Shown piece after piece: positions 29,610 to 42,700 of a stretch of DNA of 64,000 nt (positions are counted from its first letter, which is position 1; each line of letters starts with the position of its first letter). The notes under the pieces are model-generated. The model did not search any database and was not told the DNA's origin. It saw only the letters and a list, made by a program, of their open reading frames with translations. Origin of the DNA: Ciona intestinalis (Eukaryota > Chordata > Ascidiacea > Phlebobranchia > Cionidae); assembly GCF_000224145.3 (NCBI RefSeq), contig NC_020172.2, positions 1,602,511 to 1,666,510 on the forward strand. Reading direction: 5' to 3'. The position numbers and the translations under genes are program-made.

Positions 29610-31923
29610 TCATCTTATCGCTCGTAACGCACAACTGGTAGGGATTTTGACTGGTCTCACATGAACGGTGTCTGAATTAGGTTTGAACACCGCTGCAAGA
29701 TAGATGACGTAATGAACCTCACAAACCATCCAGAAATACCGAGGTACGCTGCAGGAATGAGTAAAAAATGTTTGGTACAATCTCCGGTCTGTGAATAAGG
29801 GTTTGGTTAATAATGCTCGGTTAACAAGATCTGCTCTATATTTGTTCCTTTTCTCACCTGGATTCTGTAGAATCTCAAGTACTTCACCAGTGTTGGCATC
29901 TCTTCCGTAAAACATGGTAGTACGGGCAGCAATTTCGTTCGAACATGGATTGTAAGTGACTGTGTTTCTTTTTTGTCGTCTTTTTGCTTCAATCGATCTT
30001 TTTTTCCTGCTGCTGTTCGTCCCAGTTTGCAAGATTGTGTTCAAGTCTAAAGAAAACAGAAACAGTTGACGTTACGAAAATACATCACTTAAACAACCCA
30101 TGAACAGTCTTGGCTTCTTGGCACTTTATGGATTGTATTATCGGCTAATTGCAAAGTTTGCTGCTAAGTTTTATACAGTAAATATAACGATAGACATTTT
30201 AGTCAAACGGGAGAGGTGCGCATAACGTTAAGTTGCATGTATTGTAACTTACCATGGCTGGAAGTTACTGCAATATCGGTTGATTCCACTCTCTTCCAGT
30301 AGTTGAAATCATAGCGCAAGTATTTATCCGACAGTGACCGCAATCGTCTTTTATTGGTTCGTAAAAGGTAGCAGGACCTAGTTGACCTGTATGGTTCAAC
30401 GTCGCAGAGAGACTTCGGGGTTGGGTAATACTGTAAACACAAAATATTACAGTTTTAAAAACTACAAGACAAAAATGCTACTTGAGATTAAAAATGGCTG
30501 CTATTAAATGAAAGCAACTTATAATTATCTTTCGTGGCGGGAAACGACAGTCGCAAAGTTGAATTTCATGTTTTTTTGCATATAGATTATAATTTGACCT
30601 TATAAGAAATAACCACTTGGTTGGGAGCCATTAACCTCAAGTCTTTTGCACAAGGACACAAACGCCCACAATATAATCTGTTTAATTAATTTTGTATTCA
30701 TTATAAGAGTGTCCATTAATCGTTGTTTAAATTCTCAGGGGTTTTTTTTCAAAAGTTTAAAAGACTTGGCCAATTGCTGGCATAATTGCAGAATAAACCT
30801 TTAGATTCGAACTAATTACATTATAATTACAGCGCATGTTTAAAGAAGTTTTATGAGAAGGAAATTTAACGACCGATACCGCGTGGAATAATTTGGCGCC
30901 GAGCCAATATCGAGAAATTAATTTTGGTCACGAACTTTCAACGATTACTAGAAGTGGTGGTCAAATACTACCTAAGGTGTATAACTGTTATATATCTAGT
31001 TTTGTAGATTATGGCAGCTTCAATTGTTTTGAATTGTGTATTCCAGCTCTAATGGGATAATCGTATTAAGATTGAACCGATTTTCTGTAATAGAGTTTTA
31101 ATTAAACTAGCCCACTTCGTATTTGACAAAAGCAAGGTGCTGTGATTTGATAAACAAAGATGAAATTTGCCATTCTTTAACAAAGCTTTAACCTCTCGCG
31201 AAAAATAATTAGCACACTTCGTACTTAATCAAACATAATGTAGTCTAAACCTAAACCACTTACCGTTCTATCTGCTTGCCGGGAAAGCACCGACGCATAC
31301 CGGTTTAAAGACATTGCATACAAAATCGTGGGAAGGTAGCCAAACCAAATAATAAGAGTTGAGCACTGCAAAACAACGAGTTATCTGATTAAAAAGTAAA
31401 TATAGATTATTTATTTTATAGTAGAATAATCATACAGTAGTGTGGGGTAAGATGGAACGCCATTTTACTTTATTTTCTTGTCCTATTTGGTAGTAAACAA
31501 AGAAGATTCAACGAATTGTAAAACTGTATCCTCACGACTCCCATGACCCGTTGTTACCTCTGGTGCCAAAGTGGTTAGCGCGCCTGCCTGTAACCCAGAG
31601 GTAATGGATTCAAGGTTCGTCGCTGCTACCATTGTGGGCGTATGTGTACTTGGGCAAGACTATTAACGGCAATTGCTCCAACCCAGTGTCACTAACAGGT
31701 TGTTTAAATTATCAGCAAAGTGTATGAACAAACGTGCTATAACGACTGTCGTTTTCCGGCCACGCGAGGATAAAATAAGTTATATTTATTCAACAACATA
31801 AAAAAGTAACAACGGCAAATAGGGCTTTTCCTCCTAAATTTCTTATTGGCAAAAACACATTTACATTTAATTCAAGCAATACTATTGTTTAAAACTTTAG
31901 CTTACCTTGCAAATACACTTCAT
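29610..31923 (-). CDS. Secreted cystine-knot ligand B (neurotrophin/Spaetzle-like)
   Basis: Paralogue of ligand A with the same five-exon plan and phases, 221 residues: 31906-31923, 31264-31365, 30253-30430, 29858-30046, 29610-29788. The exon 1-2 leader is 'MKCIC' plus 'LIIWFGYLPTILYAMS'. The propeptide exon is highly similar ('SLSDKYLRYDFNYWKRVES'). Basic sites 'RKKR' and 'KRRQKR' precede 'NTVTYNPCS'. The mature part shows 'GRDANTGEVLEI', 'RRLYQTFFTHSC', 'MVCEVHYVIYLAAV' and 'RPVKIPTSCALR', ending two residues later. Ligand A has a longer tail. The mature cysteines are the same four as in A. The pair diverges more in the mature region between the first and second cysteine than in the propeptide. 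It presumably acts outside the cell after furin-type cleavage; the receptor is unknown. Confidence 0.7.
31435..31557. mobile_element. MITE, left half only, cut by SINE insertion
   Basis: Starts 'cagtagtgtggggtaagatg' after TA and runs through the family core to 'gacccgttgtta', where a SINE begins. The right half of the MITE is not found beyond the SINE. Confidence 0.7.
31558..31785 (+). mobile_element. tRNA-SINE family copy
   Basis: Well-preserved head 'ccaaagtggttagcgcgcct' and 'ggtaatggattcaagg', body 'gctaccattgtgggcgtatg' and tail 'ccacgcgaggataaaat'. It joins the MITE half directly, in intron 1 of ligand B. Confidence 0.75.
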
Positions 31924-32049
31924 TTTGCTGTACCTTACGGTAAGTGTGCTTGTATACGAAATAGGTGAAAATAAAATTTATTGACTGCTGATCGAGTCTT
32001 GCTTACTGAAGGCCAAACTAACTGTGAAGTGACACTGCTGCTGTATCAG

Positions 32050-32057
32050 TTTATAAA
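32050..32057 (-). promoter_or_regulatory. TATA-type box of ligand B
   Basis: TTTATAAA on the minus strand, 126 bp before the ATG, within the 20-bp block shared with the ligand A upstream region. Confidence 0.5.
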
Positions 32058-32586
32058 GTGCTTAGCTCTAAATTTGTATTTTCAGAAAGCTGTTCGTTTC
32101 ATGTCCTTAAGGATGTTACAGACTAAATTACGCTGTTGAGCTTCGCCGTCAGCCAACGTATTGAAATAATTGTGGTGCGTCAATTGTCAGTAATGACGCA
32201 AATCGTTTTGGCCACACGCAATTAATCGAAATTACGGGGAGTGCTGTTTGGATTTCATAATCGCGTAATTTGTTAATTCTCATTATATAACTTATATTTT
32301 GTAATTGCTCGTCTTTATTAAATTTTTAAAACATTATTGTATCATTGTAACCGCTTTTGTTTTTATTAATTACAAACGTTACAAACATTAACTAACCTGT
32401 TATCGGACGTTTTATAATCATATAGATAAAAGAGAATGTACGATTCAGTCTCAATACGCTACCACAGACACAGTTTGGTGCATTACTTGCTGAGTTACTC
32501 GTTTTCGAGAACGTGTATAACCATACTAACCATAATGTAGTTGAATGCATAAATATAACCTATTTATTGGCAGCAACGATCGTTGT

Positions 32587-32770
32587 TTTAACACAGATGT
32601 TCTGTTTTTAACTTCTGTCCGCTTACGACTTACGAGATAACTTTGTAAGTGATTATTTTTTGAGATTTTTTTTTAAATTGTGGTTGATAATTTAGATAAT
32701 CCAAAATGGGGCACTGGGTATTAGAGTCCTTTGGGCTTGAGGTATGCGATGAATTAGCACTATGCCAAGG
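32587..32770 (-). mobile_element. tRNA-SINE family copy (degenerate)
   Basis: Reverse copy with 'cagatgttctgtttttaac', 'taactttgtaagtga', 'ggggcactgggt', 'gggcttgaggt'. Mixed-orientation scraps of the same family lie at 34165-34435 in the next gene. Confidence 0.55.
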
Positions 32771-33749
32771 CGCCAAACTTTGCACAAATCTTTGGCATAG
32801 TGACATTTTTACGGCGTTGTTGAGAACATGTATTGAGCAAAAATGAAAATAACGTGATTATGCACAAAAACAAAGCATCATGGGCAGTAAGTTCAAGACG
32901 AGCAAAAATTAACATCGAAAATTTAAAACGAACATTTTCCAGAACCTGGACCGTTTACAGATGACCAATAAAAGGAAAATCGTAAAAATACAAGCTGTAA
33001 AAATTCTGTTATGTTTTAGCTTTACGTTAGAGCTTGCCGTCGTAAAATTTCTATGAGATGCCGGTATAGTGCAGAGTGTAAAACAACTTAAAAAATCGAG
33101 TAAACGCACCGGCACTTCGTAAAAACGTTCGCGCAAATACAGAATGGTCAATATACCGATTTAGCACTTGGTCGGTTACACGGATCATATAACTTGGTTA
33201 CAAAAAGAGTTCAAGGCAGTCCTATGGAGCCCATCAGTAATATTATTATGATGAACAACATATGGTTGGTTGGTTGGTTGGTCACCCATGTAGATTGTCT
33301 TCCTCTTCCTCGTGTTGAAGCTTCACAACCACACCAGCGCCACCTTGTTCTTGTTCTGCATTAACAATATGGCTTAGTTTGCTTACACGGAGTACTGTGG
33401 GGTAAAATGGGACATTTTTGCTGTTTATTTGCATAAAAAGTGGATATAACTCTCGTGGAAAGGCGTTTTTTTACACATGGGTGAAAAAGAAACTGCCACA
33501 GGAAAATTTTTCTAAAAACACATATACTACGGTGGGGTAAGATGGGATATTTATTACTATGCATCATGGAAGTATGTACGAGATGTTTAAATCTCTAACA
33601 AACATTGTAAGTTTCCTATTTAACTACCATAAGCTTCAAAAGGATCACGTTTTAAACATCTACACATTCTAAATTGATAAAAATATACTCCCGTATGGGA
33701 CACACCTGTTAAAACAAACAGCATGAGGTGTGAGCATGCATGTATTGTG

Positions 33750-36700
33750 TTAATCTTCACTACCTTTCAGCATCTGACGCTTGACCCTCCATTTTTTACA
33801 GTGAATGGAATGTCTCACTTTCACCAACAAACTTCTACGAACTGTTGGGTCGTTGATGTTTTCTCTCAATGAAACAAATCTGTCCATGATCTGGAATCCC
33901 ATATTATCAAAGTTAAGATACACTGAATGGGAAATTTTAATGGTCAACTGTGGCTCAAATATCAGGTACTATAGCATACCACACTGTAGAGCCTTAGTTA
34001 TATAGAATAAAACTAGGCCCTAAGGTACTAATGTACCATATAAAAAACATAACATGAATTGTATTCCAACCTTTGATAACATGTACAAGCGTCTATTAAA
34101 TATAACACCGAAAGATGAAAATCAACAACAAATGATTGCTGTAAAAACACTATTAAAAAAAAACACCTAAAGTTTAAACAAGCCATAAGGAACTACTGGG
34201 TTGAAGCCGATAGGCATCTTGACTAAGGACGCAAACACATAAAACCATGTGGGTTTGAGCCATGAAACCTAATTCCTATTTTAAATGTGAGCAGTGGTCA
34301 AGACACTTCAACAAACATTTTTCCAACATAGTGTTGAAAAACGGCCTGTTGAACAAGTTATACAAACACAAACAAGACAAATGTGTTATAGCGACTGTCG
34401 TTTCCCATCACGATAAAATAAGTATTATTACCCATTCATTTATATAATGAAACAATTATCGATATTCCTTATGCTAAATAATAAATGTACCCACCAGAAA
34501 CAAAGCATCTTCCACCCTAGGATCGCTGGAATCCACGATCTCAAGCATATCAAGTATCAGACGAATGGTGTTCTGTATGTTGGAATAAGTTGCTTATTTT
34601 ACTAAATATGATATGTACAAGCATGATAAATAAACAAAACATAATAAAGTGTCTGTGAAATATATAAAACCAACCAACAAATTCTTGCATATTTCTTTGC
34701 ACATTTTTGTTTTTAACAACAACTGGTTTACATATTACATTTAAACATAAGTTGGCCTTATCCTAAAAAAACAAGTGCTCCCTCTGTATCCCACTCTAAG
34801 TTTTAAAACACACAGTTTGCATTAAGTTGAAAAAGACACTTACATTGAGTGCATTCTGTTCTGTAGATTTCCTCTTACGAGATTTTCCCCTCTGTAGTAA
34901 TTCAGCCACAGTACCAGTTGCAGAGATTGGATTTTCCTGTGATGGAAAATATTATTTCTATTTTTAATGTTTGTTATATTTAAAAAATGCATCTTATTGT
35001 GACTGGTATGTATTTCGTGTTCAAATATGTTATTTGAAATGTTCAGACATAAAATATGGCAATGTCTCCTCAATGCTATAAATTCCATTTTGGCATTTTG
35101 ACATGATTTTCTAGCACTATTTGTACTATGTTTATTCTTATCATGTTTTAAAATATACAAGTTCAAATATTCATATGACAAAACCTCCTATTTGCCCTAC
35201 TTTATTACTGCAACAAATATTCATTGATTTGATATTAGGAAAAAAAGGAAACAAAATTGTAACTGTATTAGAAATTTCTAGAAGTTTAATACGACACCAC
35301 CTCTTTTATTCTTGAATGTTTCATGTATAGAGACTTCCTGTAAGCTTCAGTTACAATACGAAAATCAGGAGGTGGGTTCACAGTTCGTAAACCCGTGGTA
35401 GGATCAAGAGAAAGACCATTGTTTACCACCTGTGTAAGAATAATGTGAGGTGAGGGCATTTGGAAAGAAAACTACGATGTCTTGTGGAGTAATTTTGCTC
35501 TGTGAGGTCTTTTTTAGACTGATTTTATTTTAAATTATGATATTGATTCAATTTAGGTTATATTTCTGTTATTTATTTATCATATGTGACTAATCACAGT
35601 TAGCCAAAGAGTTTGTTTTGTGAAAATATACTGAATTGTCTTTTTATCCAAAATTAATATTATAAATACAGAAATACACGCATGCTCTATGCATGCTTTA
35701 CACAACACATATAAATCCTGGGTAAACTTACATACTACATAGTAACAATAATAAAAACACATACCATTTGTTGGTTTTGTTGAGTATGCATGGGAAGTGG
35801 GGTGACGGTAGATTGCTGGTAATTCTGCATCTCCATGTCTGAAGGCAAATCTGTATCGGAAGATTTGCTCCGAGAAGATTTCTTCTTCCTATCAAAACAC
35901 AATGCTGTTATAACTGCCTGCAGTACTTGTATGTATATATAGTAGATGGGTAAGGATTTGTATGAAAATATGATTTTTTTTCTCTTTAATGCAACAAAAT
36001 ATATATTAAGTAAAGATTTTCATCTTTTTAAGACCTAACAACACTTGTATAGTGTATGTATAAATGTACCTATATTAGAAAATTACCATAAAGTTATATT
36101 ATTTTAAATATATCTCAAACTACAACATTGGTAAGCCACATATGCAATATTGTAGACCAAGAAATAATACATTAAATTTAAGAACAAACATGTCAAATGC
36201 AAAACGATTTTTTTCCTTTAAATTTAACTGTCTCTTGGACTTGGTGGTAATTCATACCGTTACCATACAGTTAAATTATTCCTATATATTTACACCATTG
36301 GTAGGTAAAAACGGAAACCACACATGGCTTATTTATTGTATAGAAAGTTTTCATACATAAACCCCTTGCAAAACACAACACTTTAACACATGATAAATAT
36401 ATACTAACAGTTTAACTGTACTATACCGAAAAATTAAATACAGACAGGAATTTACTTTGATTTTTTTCTCGGTGGTTCATCTGCATGTTGTTGTTGTTGT
36501 GGTAAGTAGTTCATCAACAATGGTGGTTGACCTGTTCTTTGAAGATCGTCGGCATTCTGTTGAGCTTGTTGTTGTTGTTGAAGACGTTGAAGTTGTTGAT
36601 GTTGAATTCGAAGCCTTTCAACCTAAAATGTCATACATTATATTTAGCCTTTTAGTTGTTTTTTAAATTAAACAAGAATTGCATAAATCTGAAATTTTAA

Positions 36701-39700
36701 TACTTTTTTAGTTAAACCTATTAAAAATATTAAACCAGCGAAAGAAACAGGTTAAACACCATATTTAGCACTTTAGTTTTTTGTAATTAAAAAGGAATTA
36801 CATAAATCAATAACTTCGGTACATCTGCATTAAAACCTATTATTTATCTGGCAATATTATTAGGAAATTAAGCTGCATAGGCCTATTAGAAAGTAAAATT
36901 AGTACAATGTAGTTTGGGGCAATATGGTACATGTTTTCACCTGCAGCATAATGTTCTCACAATTCCCCTTATCTCCGATGCAGTTATTCTCCGACAGTTT
37001 ATTGACATCTATTATTGAAGCATGTTGTATATTGCTTGGATGTGTATATACCATACTTGTCCCTGATGAAGGCACACTGTGGGGGAAGAATAAGTTAAGT
37101 TTACAATGTGGTTGCATATGTATGTCACCCTAACTTTTGAGTCAGGGGTAAAATTCTATGTTTTAGCATCCCGATTTAAAAGACCTTTTACCCGATGTTA
37201 GGTGTCTATGAAAATATAATTACATTAATTTATGAGGTTCTCTATGTTTGAAAACTAGAGTATAACTGCATTTTAACTATGTCAACCCAAAAATGTTTAA
37301 CAAACGTGCAGAATATGGCCGTGTACACATACATGGGTGTATATGTGGTCAAACTGCACAAGATTAGGCAATTGGTTAATCCAGTATTTTAGCCTTTTCG
37401 AAAAATACTAATAGTCGCAATACTCGCTAATATATCTATTTTTTATATAATACTTTTAATTATTTATTATTAATGATATGCCACAGCCAGAGATATTGCA
37501 CAAAGTGAACTCATTATTTTGCTGTGACATAAATTGGAATAAGATGTACTTGTACATAAACCCAATATACCCAAAGGTACATTAAGTGTCACATTGTAAA
37601 AAAAATATGAGATAAATACATCAACAAGCAGTTATTTGGTCATGAATCATGAGCTGATGAGTTCATGAGTCATCATGTAAGCTTCATATGATTGATAAGG
37701 ATAAAAATACAAACATACGTAAATGTTCCATCATTTGCTTGTATCTGTATCTCACCATCTTCAGGTGTTGAACCATTACCTTCCTATGGAGAAGTTAATA
37801 TGAAATATCCACGCACTTATAACTTGTGTAATATCCCATGGAGTAAACACCCGTGTACTTACACTACGTTGTAAATAGTTATAAATAAGAGTCAAGTTCA
37901 TTATCTTGGCTTGGTGACACCACCGCTTACAGAAATTTTAACAAACTTAATGACCAAATTATTTTGTTAATATTAAATTAAACTTTACAACTATTAAATA
38001 CGTCCTAAATTCTACATTTCAGCAGTAATTTGTTTGATTCAAAAAATTTTTTTTTTAAAAGAAAAAAAGTTAACTACTGATGTCATTAAATATATAAATA
38101 AATTTCCTACACACCACAAAATTAAAATGCATTTTTTCTTACTTTAATAACAATTAGATTGTTAGGTGTATGCGCAGGTTGGTTGCTGTCAGATGCTAAC
38201 TGTACTTGTAATGGTTGATCCTGGTAACTGGTGGTCACCCATGTTTGTTGTGGTTGACTCCACGTCTGGGTGGTGTTGGCACTAAGGATTGTGTTCGCAT
38301 TAATGTCATCGATAATTTAATTTTAATGCAAAGCTGCAAGTTCTGCAACTATATATTACATGCAATGAAAAACCACAAACAATATCATTTTACTGTTTTT
38401 AATTGTATTTATTTTATATGAAAAGGAATGTTTAGTGTTGCCATTAATGTCATGAGAAATTCAATTTTAATGCAAAACTGCAACTACATAAAATGGAATC
38501 CCACCCCCCCCCAAAAAAAACATATATATCTATTTATACTTTCTTTTTATATACACACAATTAAATGGTATCATTTGTATGTACTTAGACTTCATATTAA
38601 AATGAAGCTTCCCTTAAATTATTGAAACTTATATTTAGATTTTTTTTATTAACATTTTAAATAAAGTGTAGGTATTTTAATTTTATATAAAATAAATAAT
38701 TAGTTTTCGAGAGGTGGCTACTTTCATGTTACTTACTGGAATTGCTGATAATTCTGAATATTATTTGAACTTCCACTGTTTTGTGAGAATGTTTCCCCTG
38801 TGGCATTCTGCAAAGGTGTCCATGCTATGCCATTCTATACAAAGGTAAGCTTATTTTAAAATATAATAGTAGTAGAAAGTGCTTGAAAATATTATCAAGC
38901 ATTCAGATATATCTACAGTACAGCAGAAATTACCAATATTTTGGGGCACCAGTAATAAATTAAAAAGGGTCACGGACCAGCAACAAAAGATCATCACGAA
39001 TAATATACTAATTGTAATAATTTTGTTTAACAAAGTTGCTGTTGCATAACGTAATGTAACTTTTTGCATAGACTACATATTACAATAATTGGACTACATG
39101 TTAAAAAATAAGCTGGCAAAATTAGTGCATTTTAAGGAGGCGAAAGACCTATGCAGACCGGTAGTTGTGAACCACCGATCCACAGTATAGTCATGTGCGT
39201 ATTAAACACCGTAACTACTAAAACAGAGGAAACCCACCTCTTCATGTGAAGCCACTTTCTGGGAAGCACTCCCGCTATGTTGGACTCCTATTTGTTCAAC
39301 ACCTGGACTATCTTCTGTAATGTTGGTTATGTTACAACATGCGGGTGGCATTTGTGGTTATGTTTATCCTTACCTTTCGTTGTTGCTGAAACTGTGTTCA
39401 TCTGACTGTATTTCGGTCCTTGCTAAAATAAATAACATATTTTAACTTTTAAGTGTGGTATGTATTATGTAATGTGAACGACTTTGGTCAAACACTTATA
39501 TTGTTGAAGGATTCTTGTTGCATGGTAACAGAATACACAAAACCCTCTTTATATGCAGCAAACAAAAATCGAGTCCAACTAATGGTGTAACAAAGATATA
39601 TAATCACTAATGCCGCGGTTCCCAAAGTGGGCGCCGCGGCGCACTAGTGCGCCGACGCAACTCGTCAAGTGCGCCGTGAAAATTTGCAGAAACATTTCCA

Positions 39701-42700
39701 ATTTAGCATGGTCGAGATAATTGATTTGTATTAATATTTTATTGCAATATAAATTGTTGTTTTATATAAAAATCCAACGTGTTTGTTCAATAATAAAATT
39801 TAAAAAGTTTGTTTTCGCATTTCTATCTGTACAGTAGATTTGTATATTACGTAACAATGCCAATTATTTCTTTCGGATTGCAATAATCATGTCCAGACTG
39901 TGGTACAACACTTTTCATATGCTTAAGTTTCATATGCTTAAACGAGCCTAATCTTAAAATACACGATAAAACTGTAAAAATGCGTTTTTATTTCTAAGAC
40001 CTTTGGCTAAGTGCGCCGCAAACATTTTGAATAGCTCAAGTGGCGCCGGGTGAAAAAAAAGTTTGGGAACCACTGCACTAATGTCTAATATCAATATCAT
40101 CATCAGAATTCCTATTACTCTTAATCAGATTGCTATTTCGTTCAGAAACCGATAATGCTAGCTATTTATAGTAAAACCATACATATATATGATGACACAT
40201 TGGCCGTATTCATGCAAAAGCATAAGAAATGCAATCATTTAGTCATAAATTCAATGGGTAAGTACTTGATTTGAAAGGAGAAATCAGGTTTAAGATGTGT
40301 TAAGCGCTGAGTGATAAAAAAAAGATAAATACGAAGTATAATATCCCCTGGGACAGCGTTTGTAATTGTTAACTGATAACAATCATTATTTTAATTGATA
40401 AGAGTTTCTGCTTTCTGTGCTTTGCATAGGCCTAAACATTTTCAGGCCTAAACATTGAAAATAAATATACATATATATATATACCTCGTGCTGTGTAGAT
40501 CCTGGTTTTGGAGAAGCAGAGACCTGAGCTGTTGGTGAAATACAAGGGTTTGGTGGACTTAATGTAGCCATGCCTTGTTCCATCCCACCACTGCTGTTGT
40601 TGTTCATGTCAGATGTCTGGATGAAAATGTATTGGTGGTTTTAAAGCAGGGGGTTTGTGATAGAAAGTAAATGACACATAAGCAAATGGTAATACTTTCA
40701 AATATTATTCTTGTTTTATATTTGAATACATTAAAAATGCAAATTATATGTATATATATATAATAATAATATTATACTTGTTTTTTTATTAAGTATAACC
40801 AAAAGTCTGTATAAAAACAAAGTGATCATGGTGGGTTTAATATTTGTACTCTTTCTGTTGCAGCGAAGCATCTAGTCTGGTGAGAGTGTTGTATGGACCC
40901 CCAATTAAATAATTGAGCATGCAACATTTATTTTGTGTAACAACCAATACATATTATATGCTGACAGCTGTTAATATATTGCATTGATTAAAACTTAAAA
41001 ACAGGGATGTGAGTGCAACTAGTCTCTATATAAACATAGTGACATTTATTCATTTTTAAATAACATATTGATGATTTGATTCCCCAGTCACTGTTGTTAA
41101 TAGGAATTTTTGTTTATATTGATAGTGTGTGGATACTTCCTACTTCATGCTCAACTTTGTCTGTCAGTGACGGGAAACATCGGAGTAAATTGAACTCAAC
41201 AAAAGTGGAAATTAACAAACAATAGGTACAGCATGTTGCCTATATTCTAATAACTATACCAACGCACCGGTATTGCTATGCATACAGAGGGTTGCAAAAC
41301 AGAAAAAGTTAATATGCTATTACAAACAAATGACCTATACTAAATAAATTGCCCAATTGTCATTATTTGCTTTTTACTTTATATATATATATGTACAGTT
41401 ACACGACATTTATATAAAAAAAAAAAAAATTTCAAACATACAAATTTCTACAAATCAAGAAAATCCTGATCTTAATCTCAGAATCAGTGTTAGAGATAAA
41501 AATAGAAATCTAAACTTACCTTGACAGTTTCTTCTGTGGGAGGTTGATTGGATGAGACACAAGTCACCGATCTCTGACAGTAATCATTACATTTTGACAC
41601 CACATCCGGTAGTTCAAGGTAAGCAGCAGTCATCCACACTGGCATCACGGTATGCGGTTCCAGGTTCATTTCTCCAACATAAAAATATTCAAGCAATTTC
41701 TGTATGTAAAGAAAAAATATCAAGTCTTGTTAATATTCACTTTATTTGCAGCTTTTAATATGATACCGGAATAAAACAATGCAAGAAAAAAATCAAAGCA
41801 ACGGCACCAAAACTTTTTTAATAAGAAAATATTGACAGAATTCCGCCTAATTAAACTAACGGCCCTAAAAATCAAAAACAGCTTATTGATCTATAAATTA
41901 TAATAAACACCAGGAAATTTTAAGGTACATATATATTTTCACACATCATCCCACATATTTTTATACAAGTAAAAGGCGTTTTGGTAAAAACGCAAATTTC
42001 AATATAAAATGTTTAATCTACCAAATGCCATACAGCAAGGCATGTTTGGCAGGCACAACGTTGGTTGATTGTTGGTATAAAAAAATAACATTTTAACAGA
42101 ATAGTCTAACACTCCAGTTACTTAACAGCAGAATTCAGTATTATATTTATGTATATTTTGTTTTGTTCATACAAGACTTATCATAAAAACACATTTTAAA
42201 ATCAATATTCATAAATAATCCATAAAAGTGAACGCGGTTCAAATCCTACATTAACAGATACTGAATAAAGTATAGATAAAGATATATTTTCCAATTACTT
42301 ACTTCAAAACCAACAGGACTAACACCTTGTATTTCAATCTCTATATCTTGGCTGTTGCTGTTGTTACCAATTGCGTCCTAATAAAAAAACATGACAGAAA
42401 TAAGAACACATCAAAGATCATGTAACGACAAAGAACACAAATATTGATTCAACGGCTCTTGACTGTATGAATCCAATACAGTCTGCTGCAGGTGCAAGCA
42501 TGTTTAGTTGAACAAAGTATACTAATATTGTCCTAATACTTTTATAATATTGCATATATTATATATATATTTAAATGTTTATGAAACAGTACTTGAAATT
42601 CACCAAAGCTACTTTATAAAAAGTGATGGCTCCTCATCTTAAAGTGACGTTTTAAATATTATCTATTGCTATCTGGTTAATAAAGTGTTGGTTCGGTAAA

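Larger units (their letters stand above)
31924..33749. other. Spacer upstream of ligand B, no gene seen
   Basis: Holds the ligand B promoter block, a reverse SINE (32587-32770), a (GGTT)n microsatellite at about 33260-33282 and two partial MITE ends in the same orientation at about 33395 and 33536. No exon was recognised. Confidence 0.5.

Noticed and set aside
26429-31923. IL-17 identity for the two cystine-knot genes
   Set aside because: The IL-17 spacing (a paired C-x-C near the end and the central 'CxC..C' run) is absent, and the strand order fits neurotrophin/Spaetzle better. It stays the main alternative.
33260-33282. GGTT run as telomere-like or functional repeat
   Set aside because: A short simple microsatellite with no further structure.
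36457-36666. Plus-strand Val/Ser-rich frame
   Set aside because: Antisense of the Gln-rich CAA repeats in the BTB gene.
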